DNA of 43,434 bases from F23-B02 sp946405205 (lineage in GTDB: Bacteria > Bacillota > Clostridia > Oscillospirales > Oscillospiraceae), in contig CAMJGL010000013.1 of NCBI GenBank assembly GCA_946405205.1, forward strand, positions 1 through 43,434, read 5' to 3'. The notes below the pieces were generated by a model, which did not search any database, was not told the DNA's origin, and saw nothing but the letters and a program-made list of their open reading frames with translations. Shown here piece after piece: positions 32,504-43,416 of the stretch (its first letter is position 1; every line of letters begins with the position of its first letter). A program made the position numbers and the translations under genes.

Positions 32504-32654
32504 TTTATATCCCTCCCGAAAGGCTTTGTACATCCTATGCCTGTCAGACAGGGTAAATGATTATTTTTACGGGCAAGCATATGACTATGATACAACGTTA
32601 TGCATAAACAAATCATGGAAGATTGGTGAATAATGACGAATTTTGCCGTCGGTG

Positions 32655-32683
32655 TTGACTTAGTAAGGGCTAATTGTTAAACT
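32655..32683 (+). promoter_or_regulatory. Candidate promoter of sstT
   Basis: TTGACT (32655-32660), 17 nt, TAAACT (32678-32683), about 50 nt before the sstT start. The remainder of the 230-nt pdaB-sstT gap shows only a short palindrome CCTGTC-A-GACAGG (32540-32552). Confidence 0.6.
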
Positions 32684-32733
32684 GTTCAGGCGCTTTGTGA
32701 GGATCACAAATTCAAGTCGGAGGATAAGTGTTT

Positions 32734-33954
32734 ATGAAAATAGTAAAAGCATATAACAGCGTCAGCCTTGTGCTGCGAATAGTGATAGGCCTTATTATAG
32801 GTCTGATACTGGCGCTGCTCGTTCCGCAGGCTGCATGGATATCGATGTTCGGCACCTTGTTTGTCGGCGCATTGAAGGCTATAGCGCCGGTGCTGGTATT
32901 TGTGCTGGTCGCAAGCTCCCTTGCTCAGTCAAGAGAAAAGCTCGGCAGTCAGTTTGCAACCATCATCATTCTTTATCTTGTTTCCACCTTCCTTGCCGCC
33001 GCTGTGGCGGTGATTGCAAGCACCGCTTTTCCGGTAACGCTCCAGCAGCTTGCCGATGCGGCTGAAAGCACTGCGCCGGAAAGCATAGGCGAGATATTCA
33101 AGGGCCTGCTGGGGAATATCGTTTCTAATCCCGTTGCATCAATTGCAAACGCAAACTATCTGGGAATACTCTTCTGGGCCATCATCCTCGGTATCGCTCT
33201 GCGAGGGGCGGCAGACACGACAAAGACCTTCATGTCCAACTGCTCTGACGCGGTCTCCAAGGCGGTGCGCTGGGTGATAAACCTTGCTCCTTTCGGCATC
33301 ATGGGACTTATGTTTGACGCCGTTTCAAGCAGCGGTATGGCTATCTTCAAGGATTACGGCAAGCTGTTGCTCATCCTTGTCGGATGCATGCTTATTTCGG
33401 CTCTTGTCATCAATCCCATTATGGCTTTCATATGTATCAGGAAAAATCCCTATCCTCTCGTGTTCCGCTGCCTCAAGGAAAGCGGCATAACCGCGTTTTT
33501 CACCCGCTCTTCCGCGGCAAATATACCCGTCAATATGTCCCTGTGCGAGAAGCTGGGCCTCAACCGTGAGCTTTATTCCGTGTCCATCCCGCTCGGCGCG
33601 ACAATAAATATGGCCGGTGCGGCGGTGACCATCACGGTAATGACGCTGTCGGCCGTCAATACTCAGGGGATCGAAATCTATCTGCCTCTGGCCATACTGC
33701 TGAGCGTTATGGCCGCTCTCGGCGCCTGCGGCGCTTCCGGCGTTGCCGGCGGCTCGTTGCTGCTGATCCCCATGGCCTGCTCGCTGTTCGGTATCTCCAA
33801 CGACGTCGCAATGCAGGTCGTCGGCGTAGGCTTCATTATCGGAGTCATCCAGGACTCCGTGGAGACCGCGGTCAACTCCTCCTCGGACGCTCTGTTCACC
33901 GCCGTTGCCGAATTCCGCCAGTGGCGCAAGGAAGGCAAGGAGATAAAGTTCTGA
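32734..33954 (+). CDS. sstT: Serine/threonine:sodium symporter
   Basis: This 406-aa dicarboxylate/amino acid:cation symporter family transporter imports serine and threonine with Na+. Helical hairpin 1 is FFTRSSAANIPVN, with the Ser-rich tip. TM7 contains GATINMAGAAVTITVM (NMDGT-like site). Hairpin 2 holds GASGVAGGSLLLIPM, and the C-terminal helix VQDSVETAVNSSSDALFT is typical of SstT. The length and these motifs favour SstT over GltP. The start ATG at 32734 lies 10 nt after GGAGG; a GTG 6 nt earlier is too close. It is monocistronic and converges with gluQ. Confidence 0.92.
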   Translation: MKIVKAYNSVSLVLRIVIGLIIGLILALLVPQAAWISMFGTLFVGALKAIAPVLVFVLVASSLAQSREKLGSQFATIIILYLVSTFLAAAVAVIASTAFPVTLQQLADAAESTAPESIGEIFKGLLGNIVSNPVASIANANYLGILFWAIILGIALRGAADTTKTFMSNCSDAVSKAVRWVINLAPFGIMGLMFDAVSSSGMAIFKDYGKLLLILVGCMLISALVINPIMAFICIRKNPYPLVFRCLKESGITAFFTRSSAANIPVNMSLCEKLGLNRELYSVSIPLGATINMAGAAVTITVMTLSAVNTQGIEIYLPLAILLSVMAALGACGASGVAGGSLLLIPMACSLFGISNDVAMQVVGVGFIIGVIQDSVETAVNSSSDALFTAVAEFRQWRKEGKEIKF

Positions 33955-33966
33955 GCTGTATAGTTA

Positions 33967-33996
33967 AAAAAATCCCGCCTCGCGGCGGGATTTTTT
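33967..33996. terminator. Bidirectional terminator between sstT and gluQ
   Basis: AAAAAATCCCGCC (33967-33979), loop TCGC, and GGCGGGATTTTTT (33984-33996) form a perfect 13-bp stem with A and T tracts on the two sides. It touches the gluQ stop codon. Confidence 0.92.
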
Positions 33997-34916
33997 CATA
34001 TTATGATATCGTTTTTGCCTATTTTGTCCCAGGAGAAATCATTTAAAAGAGCCCTTGCGCTCGTAGGCTCGCCGGATGATAAGCCAAGGAGCCGCGCCAT
34101 ATAGCCGATAAGCTCCTCCGGCGAGAAGCGGCTGCGAAGCTGCTCCATGTTCAGCTCGCCGCTGCGCTTGGACATTTTTTTCGCGCCTGATATGAGCAGC
34201 GGAGCATGGCAATACTCCGGCGGCTTCCCGCCGAGCTCGGATATGAGCCAGATCTGCCTTGCCGTCGAACCGAGAAGATCTCTGCCCCTGACAACGCGGT
34301 TTATCCCCATATCCATATCATCAAAGGAGACCGCGAGCTGGTAAGCAAAAACGCCGTCCGAGCGCTTTATTATAAAGTCCCCGCTGTCGGCAAGGTTTTC
34401 CTCAAATCTGCCGTAATGACCGTCTGTAAAGGAAATGCGCTTATCAGGGACTTTCACCTTCCACGCCGGCTTTCTGCCTTTGGCCTCAAGCTCTGCCCGT
34501 TCAAGGCGGCTTAAATATCTGCATCTGCAGCCGGGGTCTCTGTGCTCCTCTCCCGGGTGAGGCGCGGAAGCGGCAAGGCGCTCGCTCCGGCTGCAATAGC
34601 AGGGGTACAGCATATCCCGCCGCATGAGGATACCGAACACATTCTCGTAAAGCTCTGTTCTGTTTCCTTGTGAATACTCCGGCTCAGGATAGCCTATATC
34701 CCAGTCCAGACCGAGGAGCCTGAGATCTTCCGCGATCTGCGACGCAAACACATCCGAGCTGCGTTCCGGATCAAGATCCTCCATTCGGAATACGAGGCTG
34801 CCGCCGACGCTTCGTGAATCCAGCCATGTAAGCAGGCAGGTGGTCATATTCCCCAGATGCAGTATGCCGCTGGGGCTGGGTGCGAATCTTCCGGTGACGT
34901 TTTTGCCATAATCCAT
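33996..34916 (-). CDS. gluQ: Glutamyl-Q tRNA(Asp) synthetase
   Basis: This 306-aa truncated relative of GluRS lacks the anticodon-binding domain and attaches glutamate to queuosine in tRNA-Asp. HIGH motif: PSGILHLGN. KMSKS-like motif: KKMSKRSG. A Cys-rich zinc site is formed by CYCSR and CRCRY. The start MDYGK is used because GGAG lies 7 nt upstream; ATG of a longer form at 34922 lies right on the binding site. The gene stands alone, divergent from a TetR regulator. It implies the cell makes or salvages queuosine. Confidence 0.93.
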   Translation of the reverse strand: MDYGKNVTGRFAPSPSGILHLGNMTTCLLTWLDSRSVGGSLVFRMEDLDPERSSDVFASQIAEDLRLLGLDWDIGYPEPEYSQGNRTELYENVFGILMRRDMLYPCYCSRSERLAASAPHPGEEHRDPGCRCRYLSRLERAELEAKGRKPAWKVKVPDKRISFTDGHYGRFEENLADSGDFIIKRSDGVFAYQLAVSFDDMDMGINRVVRGRDLLGSTARQIWLISELGGKPPEYCHAPLLISGAKKMSKRSGELNMEQLRSRFSPEELIGYMARLLGLSSGEPTSARALLNDFSWDKIGKNDIII

Positions 34917-34945
34917 GATCATGCTCCGTTTTCAGTAAAATATAC

Positions 34946-35009
34946 TGTTTTATTTAAACACATTTTGAGAAAAATTTAAATATTCATCTATCATTTTTTG
35001 AAAATGTGT
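34946..35009. promoter_or_regulatory. Palindromes in the gluQ-tetR intergenic region
   Basis: TGTTT-TATTT-AAACA (34946-34960) and the separated pair ACACATTTT (34958-34966) / AAAATGTGT (35001-35009) lie between the divergent gluQ and tetR starts. They could be TetR operators. Promoter boxes in this AT-rich stretch (for instance TTGAAA at about 34999) are not clear. Confidence 0.4.
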
Positions 35010-35046
35010 GTTATATTTGTATCTATAAACAGAAAGGGGTAGAAAA

Positions 35047-35604
35047 ATGGCAAGTTCAACAAAAGAAGCTTTAGGCAATGCTCTGAAAAAAATGCTCGCC
35101 GTTAAGCCCATCGATAAAATAACTGTCAAGGATCTGGTGGAGGAATGCGGCGTCAACCGCCAGACCTTCTATTACCATTTTGATGATGTTTACGATCTGC
35201 TCGAGTGGGTATTTGAGGAGGACGCCAACAGAGTCCTGCCGTCGGAGATATACTACGAGAAGTGGAAAGAAAATGTCATGGTATTCTTCCGCTATCTCGC
35301 GGATAACAGGACTTTTGTCCTGAATATATTCAATTCGCAGAACCGTGCTTATCTGCTCAGATACCTCAAGCGCAGACTGCATCTCGTCTACCATACCTTT
35401 GCGGCAATAGTTGCCGAGGGCAAGAATATAGAGTGGGGCGATCTTGAATTTGTATGCGATTTCTATGTTAACGGTATAGTGGGCATCATTGCTCAATGGT
35501 GCGATATCGGAATGCCGGAGATCGACGAAAACACAAAGGCACGCTTTTACAAGATACTGGACAACAGCACAGAGAATCTGCTGGCCCGCTTCAATAAGGA
35601 TTGA
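35047..35604 (+). CDS. TetR-family transcriptional regulator
   Basis: This 185-aa repressor-type protein has an N-terminal helix-turn-helix: ITVKDLVEECGVNRQTFYYHF (about 25-45), followed by an all-alpha C-terminal ligand domain with many aromatic residues (FYVNGIVGIIAQWCD). It resembles the DhaS/TetR_C group. AGAAAGGGG precedes the ATG by about 7 nt. The regulated gene is not clear: it is divergent from gluQ, and ybaK downstream has its own promoter. A terminator follows directly. Confidence 0.9.
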   Translation: MASSTKEALGNALKKMLAVKPIDKITVKDLVEECGVNRQTFYYHFDDVYDLLEWVFEEDANRVLPSEIYYEKWKENVMVFFRYLADNRTFVLNIFNSQNRAYLLRYLKRRLHLVYHTFAAIVAEGKNIEWGDLEFVCDFYVNGIVGIIAQWCDIGMPEIDENTKARFYKILDNSTENLLARFNKD

Positions 35605-35619
35605 CCGCAGAAATATACC

Positions 35620-35648
35620 GGCTTCCGGATTTTCCGGAAGCCTTTTTT
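35620..35648 (+). terminator. Terminator of tetR gene
   Basis: GGCTTCCGG (35620-35628), loop ATTTT, CCGGAAGCC (35634-35642), then TTTTTT. Confidence 0.92.
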
Positions 35649-35651
35649 GTG

Positions 35652-35680
35652 TTGAAAGATTAATATTTACAGGGTATAAT
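35652..35680 (+). promoter_or_regulatory. SigA promoter of ybaK-uvrA-recD2-comF-mreB operon
   Basis: TTGAAA (35652-35657), 17 nt, TATAAT (35675-35680), about 25 nt before the ybaK start. No clear promoter or terminator is seen in the remaining gaps until 43341, so it may drive the whole cluster. Confidence 0.82.
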
Positions 35681-35705
35681 ATTCTAATTAGTTGGCGGTG
35701 ATAAA

Positions 35706-36183
35706 ATGAAAGAACAAAAAACAAATGTTATGAGGCTGCTTGAGCAGAAAAAGATAAAGTATACTCCTCATGAGTACCCTCACGGCGACGAGGCCGTGGA
35801 CGGGCTGACTGTCGCGGAGCTATGCGGACAGGATCCGGCACAGGTGTTCAAAACGCTTGTCGCAAGGGGTGCGAGCAAAAGCATATATGTTTTTGTCATT
35901 CCGGTGACGGGAGAACTCGACCTGAAGAAAGCAGCCAGAGCGTCCGGGGAGAAGTCGGTCGCCATGATACACGTCAGCGAGATCAATGCGCTCACGGGAT
36001 GTGTGCGCGGAGGCTGCTCGCCCATCGGCATGAAAAAGCAGTACAGGACATTTTTCAACAGCAGCGCGGAGCACCAACCCACGATCATGGTGAGCGCCGG
36101 AAAGATCGGCAGTCAGGTGGAGCTTGCGCCTGATGAATTAGTAAAATTGACCCGCGGTGCATATGCGGATCTGGTGAGTGAGA

Positions 36184-36191
<8 letters not shown>
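35706..36191 (+). CDS. ybaK: Cys-tRNA(Pro)/Cys-tRNA(Cys) deacylase YbaK
   Basis: This 161-aa YbaK/EbsC-type editing domain removes mischarged Cys from tRNA-Pro. Typical segments are YPHGDEAVDG near 24-33, QVFKTLVARG, VFVIPVTGELDLKKAA with the catalytic-region lysine, and a GGCSPIGMKKQYRTFF loop. GGTG lies before the ATG. uvrA overlaps its last 8 nt. Confidence 0.92.
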
Positions 36192-39015
<2,824 letters not shown>

Positions 39016-39058
39016 CGTATCGCGCCTTTTCCCATAGAATAAATGGGGAGGGAAAGAA

Positions 39059-39367
39059 ATGACGCTGAATTTTGCAGTCGGCTTTGTTATCGCCGTGATA
39101 CTTATGCTGATCATTTGGGCTCTCAAGGGCGTGCTGCTCACACCTGTCAAAACAGGAGACAGCACAGATATGGAGATCGGCCTTCATTTACACGGCTCCG
39201 AGCCTGCGCTGGAGCAGACGCTCAAGGGGCTTTTGTGGCTTAGGGAAAACGGAACGCTCAAGGCAAATATTCGTATCATAGCCCATGAGCCCGACGAGGA
39301 AACCTGCCATATTGCGCGGCACTATGAGGCAGAGTACAGATGCATTTACTACACCGAGGACGAGTAA
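39059..39367 (+). CDS. Small single-span membrane protein of unknown function
   Basis: This 102-aa protein has one N-terminal helix (about 4-24) and a cytosolic domain with the pattern GLLWLRENGTLKANIRIIA, followed by an acidic end (TEDE). The helix-domain layout and context recall small conserved Clostridia proteins; I cannot name a family. GGGAGGG lies 5-7 nt before the ATG. It is 43 nt after uvrA and 4 nt before recD2. Confidence 0.7.
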   Translation: MTLNFAVGFVIAVILMLIIWALKGVLLTPVKTGDSTDMEIGLHLHGSEPALEQTLKGLLWLRENGTLKANIRIIAHEPDEETCHIARHYEAEYRCIYYTEDE

Positions 39368-39371
39368 TATA

Positions 39372-41576
39372 ATGGTTGAATTAAGTGAAATTAACGGTAC
39401 CGTAAGCTCAGTAATATTCAGAAACGACGAAAACGGCTACGCGGTGGTGCGGATACTGACCGAAAACGGCGAAACGACTACCGCGGTCGGCTGCCTGCCC
39501 TATGTCGCCCCGGGCGAGACTGTCTCAGCCGAGGGCACATGGATGACGCATGCTCAGCACGGCAGACAGTTCAAGATAGAGCAGTGCAACCGTATGCTGC
39601 CGGTATCTGCCGACGATATATACGAATATCTTGCCGGAGGCACGGTGAGGGGGATAGGCCCCGCAACGGCGGCCATGATAGTCGACAAATTCGGCGCAAG
39701 GTCTCTCGATGTGCTTGAAATGCAGCCGGAAAAGCTTGCGGAGATAAGGGGCATAGGGCCCGGCAAGGCCAGGGAGATAAGCGCCGCGTTCAAAAAACAG
39801 GCGGGAGTAAGGCGGCTGACGGAGTTTCTGTGCTCATACGGCATCCAGCCGATATTCGCCCTGCGGCTTTTCAAATTCTACGGCGATTCCGCCCTTGAGA
39901 TCATCCACGAAAACCCGTACATATTATCGTCGTCCCACATAGGCGCGAGCTTTGCCGAGGCCGACGGCCTTGCCCTCGAGCTCGGCATCGAGGGGGACAG
40001 CATGAACAGAATATGTGCCGCCGTCATATTTGAGCTCATCCATAACTCCGGCAACGGCCACTGCTTTATCCCTCGCAATAAGCTCATACCCGCGACTTCG
40101 CAGCTTATCGGCGTTGCGCCTGAAAAGGTCGGAGAGGCAATTGACAGGCTCAGCGGGACGGGCGAGCTTGTCTGCGATACCGTCGCGGGGCTCGAAGCCT
40201 GCTATCTTGCGCAGCTTTATGAGGCCGAGACCTACACAGCCGAAAAGCTCAAGGCAATGAGCCGGCACAGCTTCCGCGCGCCCTTTGCGGCGGATGAATT
40301 CATCGCAAGACTTGAAAAAGCAAACGGTATCCGGTATGCACCCATGCAGAAGGAAGCCATCGGGCTTGCGATGAAAAATCAGATGCTGCTCATAACCGGC
40401 GGCCCCGGGACCGGCAAGACGACCATACTCAAGGGTATACTCAGCCTGTATGACGAGCTGGGTATCGAGACCTTCCTTGCCGCCCCGACGGGAAGAGCGG
40501 CCAAACGAATGACGGAGCTCAGCGGCAGGGAGGCCGCGACCATCCACAGAATGCTGGGCGCCAAAATGTCCGAGGACGGCGAAACAGTCGTGTTCTCAAA
40601 GGACGAGGAGGATAAGCTCGGCTGCGATGCGCTCATTATAGACGAGTGCTCCATGGTTGACATAACACTTATGAAGGCGATCCTTTCGGCGTTGAAGCCG
40701 GAATGCAGGCTGCTGCTCGTGGGCGACGCCGATCAGCTCCCATCGGTTGGACCCGGCAGCGTTTTTTCCGATATCCTCCGCAGCGGGATCATCCCCGCCG
40801 TGCGCCTTACCGAGATCTTCCGCCAGAAGGGAGACAGCAGGATAATCAGAAACGCACACATGATAAACAGGGGAGAGCACCCCGATTTTGAGGCCAATAC
40901 CGGCGATTTCTTCCGCCTTAAAAGACTTCAGGGCGGCTCCGCTGTTGATACTATCGTGGAGCTTTGCGCCCGCAGGCTGCCGGAGAATATGAAGATACCT
41001 TCAAATCAGATCCAGGTGCTGTCGCCGAGCCGAAAGGGCGAGACCGGCACGGTAAATCTGAATAAGCGCCTTCAGGCGGCGCTTAATCCTCCCAATGAGA
41101 GCAAAAAGGAAAAGCTGTTCGGAGAAACCGTTTTCCGTGAGGGCGACAGGGTAATACAGATAAAGAACAACTACGATATCATATGGAAGGGCAGGAACGG
41201 ACAGACGGGCGCCGGCATATATAACGGCGATATCGGCGTTATAACCGAGATAAACCCAGCCGCCGAGACGATCTGCGTTGATTACGAGGACAGGCTCGCG
41301 TACTACGGCTTCGAGATGCTCAATGAGCTTGAGCACGCATGGGCGCTGACGGTGCATAAATCGCAGGGCAGCGAGTACAGGGCGGTCATTCTTGCTCTGA
41401 ACCCCGGAGTACAGATGCTGCTGACCCGCGGCGTTTTGTATACGGCGGTCACCCGTGCAAAGGAGCTGCTCGTCATGGTCGGGGACGACGCCGTTGCCCA
41501 CAGGATGATAGACAATCACAAACAGTCAAGGCGATACAGCGCCCTGCGCATAAGACTTGCCGATGAAAATCCTTAA
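39372..41576 (+). CDS. recD2: RecD2-type ATP-dependent 5'-3' DNA helicase
   Basis: This superfamily 1B helicase (734 aa) belongs to the RecD2/RecD-like group that functions without RecBC. An N-terminal OB domain comes first. Helix-hairpin-helix elements follow (RGIGPATAAMIVDKFG and IRGIGPGKAREI, about 93-136). Walker A is GGPGTGKTT (343-351), DEXX-type motif II is IIDECSMVD (422-430), and motif VI lies in VHKSQGSEYRAV and VTRAKELLV. MVELSEIN is the start (39372), 4 nt after the small membrane-protein gene; a longer frame begins inside that gene and is not used. comF overlaps its 3' end. Confidence 0.93.
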   Translation: MVELSEINGTVSSVIFRNDENGYAVVRILTENGETTTAVGCLPYVAPGETVSAEGTWMTHAQHGRQFKIEQCNRMLPVSADDIYEYLAGGTVRGIGPATAAMIVDKFGARSLDVLEMQPEKLAEIRGIGPGKAREISAAFKKQAGVRRLTEFLCSYGIQPIFALRLFKFYGDSALEIIHENPYILSSSHIGASFAEADGLALELGIEGDSMNRICAAVIFELIHNSGNGHCFIPRNKLIPATSQLIGVAPEKVGEAIDRLSGTGELVCDTVAGLEACYLAQLYEAETYTAEKLKAMSRHSFRAPFAADEFIARLEKANGIRYAPMQKEAIGLAMKNQMLLITGGPGTGKTTILKGILSLYDELGIETFLAAPTGRAAKRMTELSGREAATIHRMLGAKMSEDGETVVFSKDEEDKLGCDALIIDECSMVDITLMKAILSALKPECRLLLVGDADQLPSVGPGSVFSDILRSGIIPAVRLTEIFRQKGDSRIIRNAHMINRGEHPDFEANTGDFFRLKRLQGGSAVDTIVELCARRLPENMKIPSNQIQVLSPSRKGETGTVNLNKRLQAALNPPNESKKEKLFGETVFREGDRVIQIKNNYDIIWKGRNGQTGAGIYNGDIGVITEINPAAETICVDYEDRLAYYGFEMLNELEHAWALTVHKSQGSEYRAVILALNPGVQMLLTRGVLYTAVTRAKELLVMVGDDAVAHRMIDNHKQSRRYSALRIRLADENP

Positions 41577-42216
41577 ATTTGTTTCCGAACTCCTGTTTCC
41601 CTGGAAATGCGTTTTCTGTGACTGCGTGCTGGAAAACACGGATATATGCTGCGACTGCGAAAAGAATCTGCCTTACACAAAGGGCGACAGCATATATCAG
41701 AAGTTCCCCTTCGTCGATAAATGCGTAACGCCTCTGTATTATAAGGATAAGGTCAGGGACTCGATACATAGGTACAAATTCTACGGCTGCTCGGCATATT
41801 TCGCCAGGTACGGCGCTATTATGGCCGACTGCGTTGAAAATAATCTTGATTGCGGCGGTATTGATGTGATATCATGGATACCGCTCAGCAGAAAGCGTCA
41901 GCACCGACGCGGATATAATCAGTCAGAGCTCATTGCCCGTGAGATCGGAAGGCGCGTTGGCCTGCCCTGCGCGGCAACGCTGAAAAAGATAAAGAACAAT
42001 AAGCCCCAGTCAGGCACACGCGACGCTAAGCAGCGCAGTGTGAATGTGGCCGGAGCCTATCAGGTTACCGACGGGGCTGAGGTTAAGGGCAAATACATTC
42101 TGCTTGTGGACGACGTGGTCACGACCGGCTCAACTTTGAGCGAGGCGGCGCGAATGCTGAAAAAAGCAGGAGCCAGGGCAGTTTATTGTGCCGCTCTTGC
42201 CAGACACGAGGACTGA
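41563..42216 (+). CDS. comF: ComF family phosphoribosyltransferase-like protein
   Basis: The 217-aa protein has a four-Cys zinc finger at the N-terminus (CVFCDCVLENTDICCDC) and a type I phosphoribosyltransferase-like domain with the PRPP-binding motif LLVDDVVTTGST. ComF proteins act in DNA uptake and single-stranded DNA handling during transformation. The ATG at 41563 lies inside the recD2 end (14-nt overlap), so the two are translated together. Genes for the DNA-uptake machine itself are not in the window, so competence cannot be concluded. Confidence 0.93.
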   Translation: MKILKFVSELLFPWKCVFCDCVLENTDICCDCEKNLPYTKGDSIYQKFPFVDKCVTPLYYKDKVRDSIHRYKFYGCSAYFARYGAIMADCVENNLDCGGIDVISWIPLSRKRQHRRGYNQSELIAREIGRRVGLPCAATLKKIKNNKPQSGTRDAKQRSVNVAGAYQVTDGAEVKGKYILLVDDVVTTGSTLSEAARMLKKAGARAVYCAALARHED

Positions 42217-42293
42217 TTTTCCGAAAAACAGGAAAGAATATGAACTATGATCGCCGCGCATATACAGCGATGCGGCAGATTGGAGCTGAAAAA

Positions 42294-43328
42294 ATGGTTA
42301 TATACGAAAGAGACATTGCCGTTGACATGGGTACGTCAAATACCCTCGTATATGTGCAGGGAAAAGGTCTTGCGCTTCGCGAGCCGACCGTAGTCGCCGT
42401 GGACAAGGTCAAGGACAAGATGCTCAAAATCGGCGAGGACGCGAAGAAAACGCTCGGACGCACGCCCGCAAACGTTGTTGCGATACACCCCATAAAGTCG
42501 GGCGTCATATCCGACTATGACATGGCGGCGCTCATGCTGCGCGAGCTTGTGAGCCGTATCACATCCTTCAGCCTTTTCAAGCCGAGACTGCTCATGTGCG
42601 TCCCGAGCAGCATCACCGGCGTTGAGGAAAGGGCCGTCATCGACGCTGCCATAGAGGCCGGCGCACGAAAGGTATATCTTGTCGAGACCGCGGTCGCCAC
42701 GGCGATAGGAGCGGGTGTGGACATAAAAAAAGCCGACGGCCATATGGTCATCGACATAGGCGGCGGCACAACTGAGATAGCCGTTGTATCCATGGGCGGC
42801 GTTGCCGAATGTGAGTCTATCAAGACCGCGGGCAGCAGCTTCGACGAGGCGATAATCAGATACATTAAGAAAAAGCATAACATGCTTATCGGCGCAAAAA
42901 CGGCTGAGGAGGTCAAAATAAGCATTGGCGGAGTAATGCCGCGCACCGATGTCCCCGACAGCATGGAGGTCAAGGGACGCTGCCTCATGACGGGGCTTCC
43001 GAAAACCGTTTCGGTGTCCTCCGCGGAGCTTATGGAGCCCCTCCGCGAGCCTGCGCAGCTTATACTGGAGAATGTTCATGCCGTTCTGGAGCGCACCCCG
43101 CCCGAGCTCATCGGTGATCTGGGCGACAACGGGATCATCATGTCCGGCGGCGGAAGCATGATCTACGGCCTTGACGAAGCAATCGAGGCCAGCACTCATA
43201 TCCGCACAATGATAGTGGACGATCCTATTGCCTGTGCCGCCCACGGCGCCGGCAAGCTGCTGGCACAGCTTGACAATATGCAGGACGGAATGATGAACTT
43301 CCTGCGAAACAGGGAAATGCGTATCTGA
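42294..43328 (+). CDS. mreB: MreB/Mbl-like rod shape-determining protein
   Basis: This 344-aa bacterial actin homologue forms membrane-associated filaments that guide lateral wall synthesis. Phosphate-1 motif: DMGTSNTLVY (9-18). Phosphate-2: IDIGGGTTEIAV. The adenosine motif has SGGGSMIYGLD. The C-terminus is typical of Mbl/MreB. The start MVIYERD follows GGAG by 8 nt; an earlier in-frame ATG at 42240 (18-aa extension) also has a possible site. No mreC or mreD follows: a terminator comes directly after. The gene is therefore probably the Mbl/MreBH-type paralogue. Confidence 0.9.
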   Translation: MVIYERDIAVDMGTSNTLVYVQGKGLALREPTVVAVDKVKDKMLKIGEDAKKTLGRTPANVVAIHPIKSGVISDYDMAALMLRELVSRITSFSLFKPRLLMCVPSSITGVEERAVIDAAIEAGARKVYLVETAVATAIGAGVDIKKADGHMVIDIGGGTTEIAVVSMGGVAECESIKTAGSSFDEAIIRYIKKKHNMLIGAKTAEEVKISIGGVMPRTDVPDSMEVKGRCLMTGLPKTVSVSSAELMEPLREPAQLILENVHAVLERTPPELIGDLGDNGIIMSGGGSMIYGLDEAIEASTHIRTMIVDDPIACAAHGAGKLLAQLDNMQDGMMNFLRNREMRI

Positions 43329-43340
43329 AAAATGAATAAA

Positions 43341-43380
43341 GGGTGCGCCGCTGAATTACAATTCTGCGGCGCACCCTTTG
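43341..43380 (+). terminator. Terminator after mreB
   Basis: GGGTGCGCCGC (43341-43351) and GCGGCGCACCC (43366-43376) form a perfect 11-bp stem with a long AT loop, then TTTGTTGT. Confidence 0.85.
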
Positions 43381-43393
43381 TTGTCCACAAGAA

Positions 43394-43416
43394 AACCACG
43401 GGCTGTGCCCGTGGTT
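43394..43416. repeat. Perfect 10-bp hairpin, possible IS200/IS605 left end
   Basis: AACCACGGGC (43394-43403), loop TGT, GCCCGTGGTT (43407-43416). It is separate from the mreB terminator. Hairpins of this composition often precede the tnpA gene of IS200/IS605 elements in Clostridia, but no transposase start is inside the window, so this is tentative. A second terminator is an alternative. Confidence 0.35.

Noticed and set aside
42216..42294. Extra 18 or 36 residues at the MreB N-terminus
   Set aside because: Family convention and GGAG spacing favour MVIYERD; the upstream ATG remains possible but less likely.
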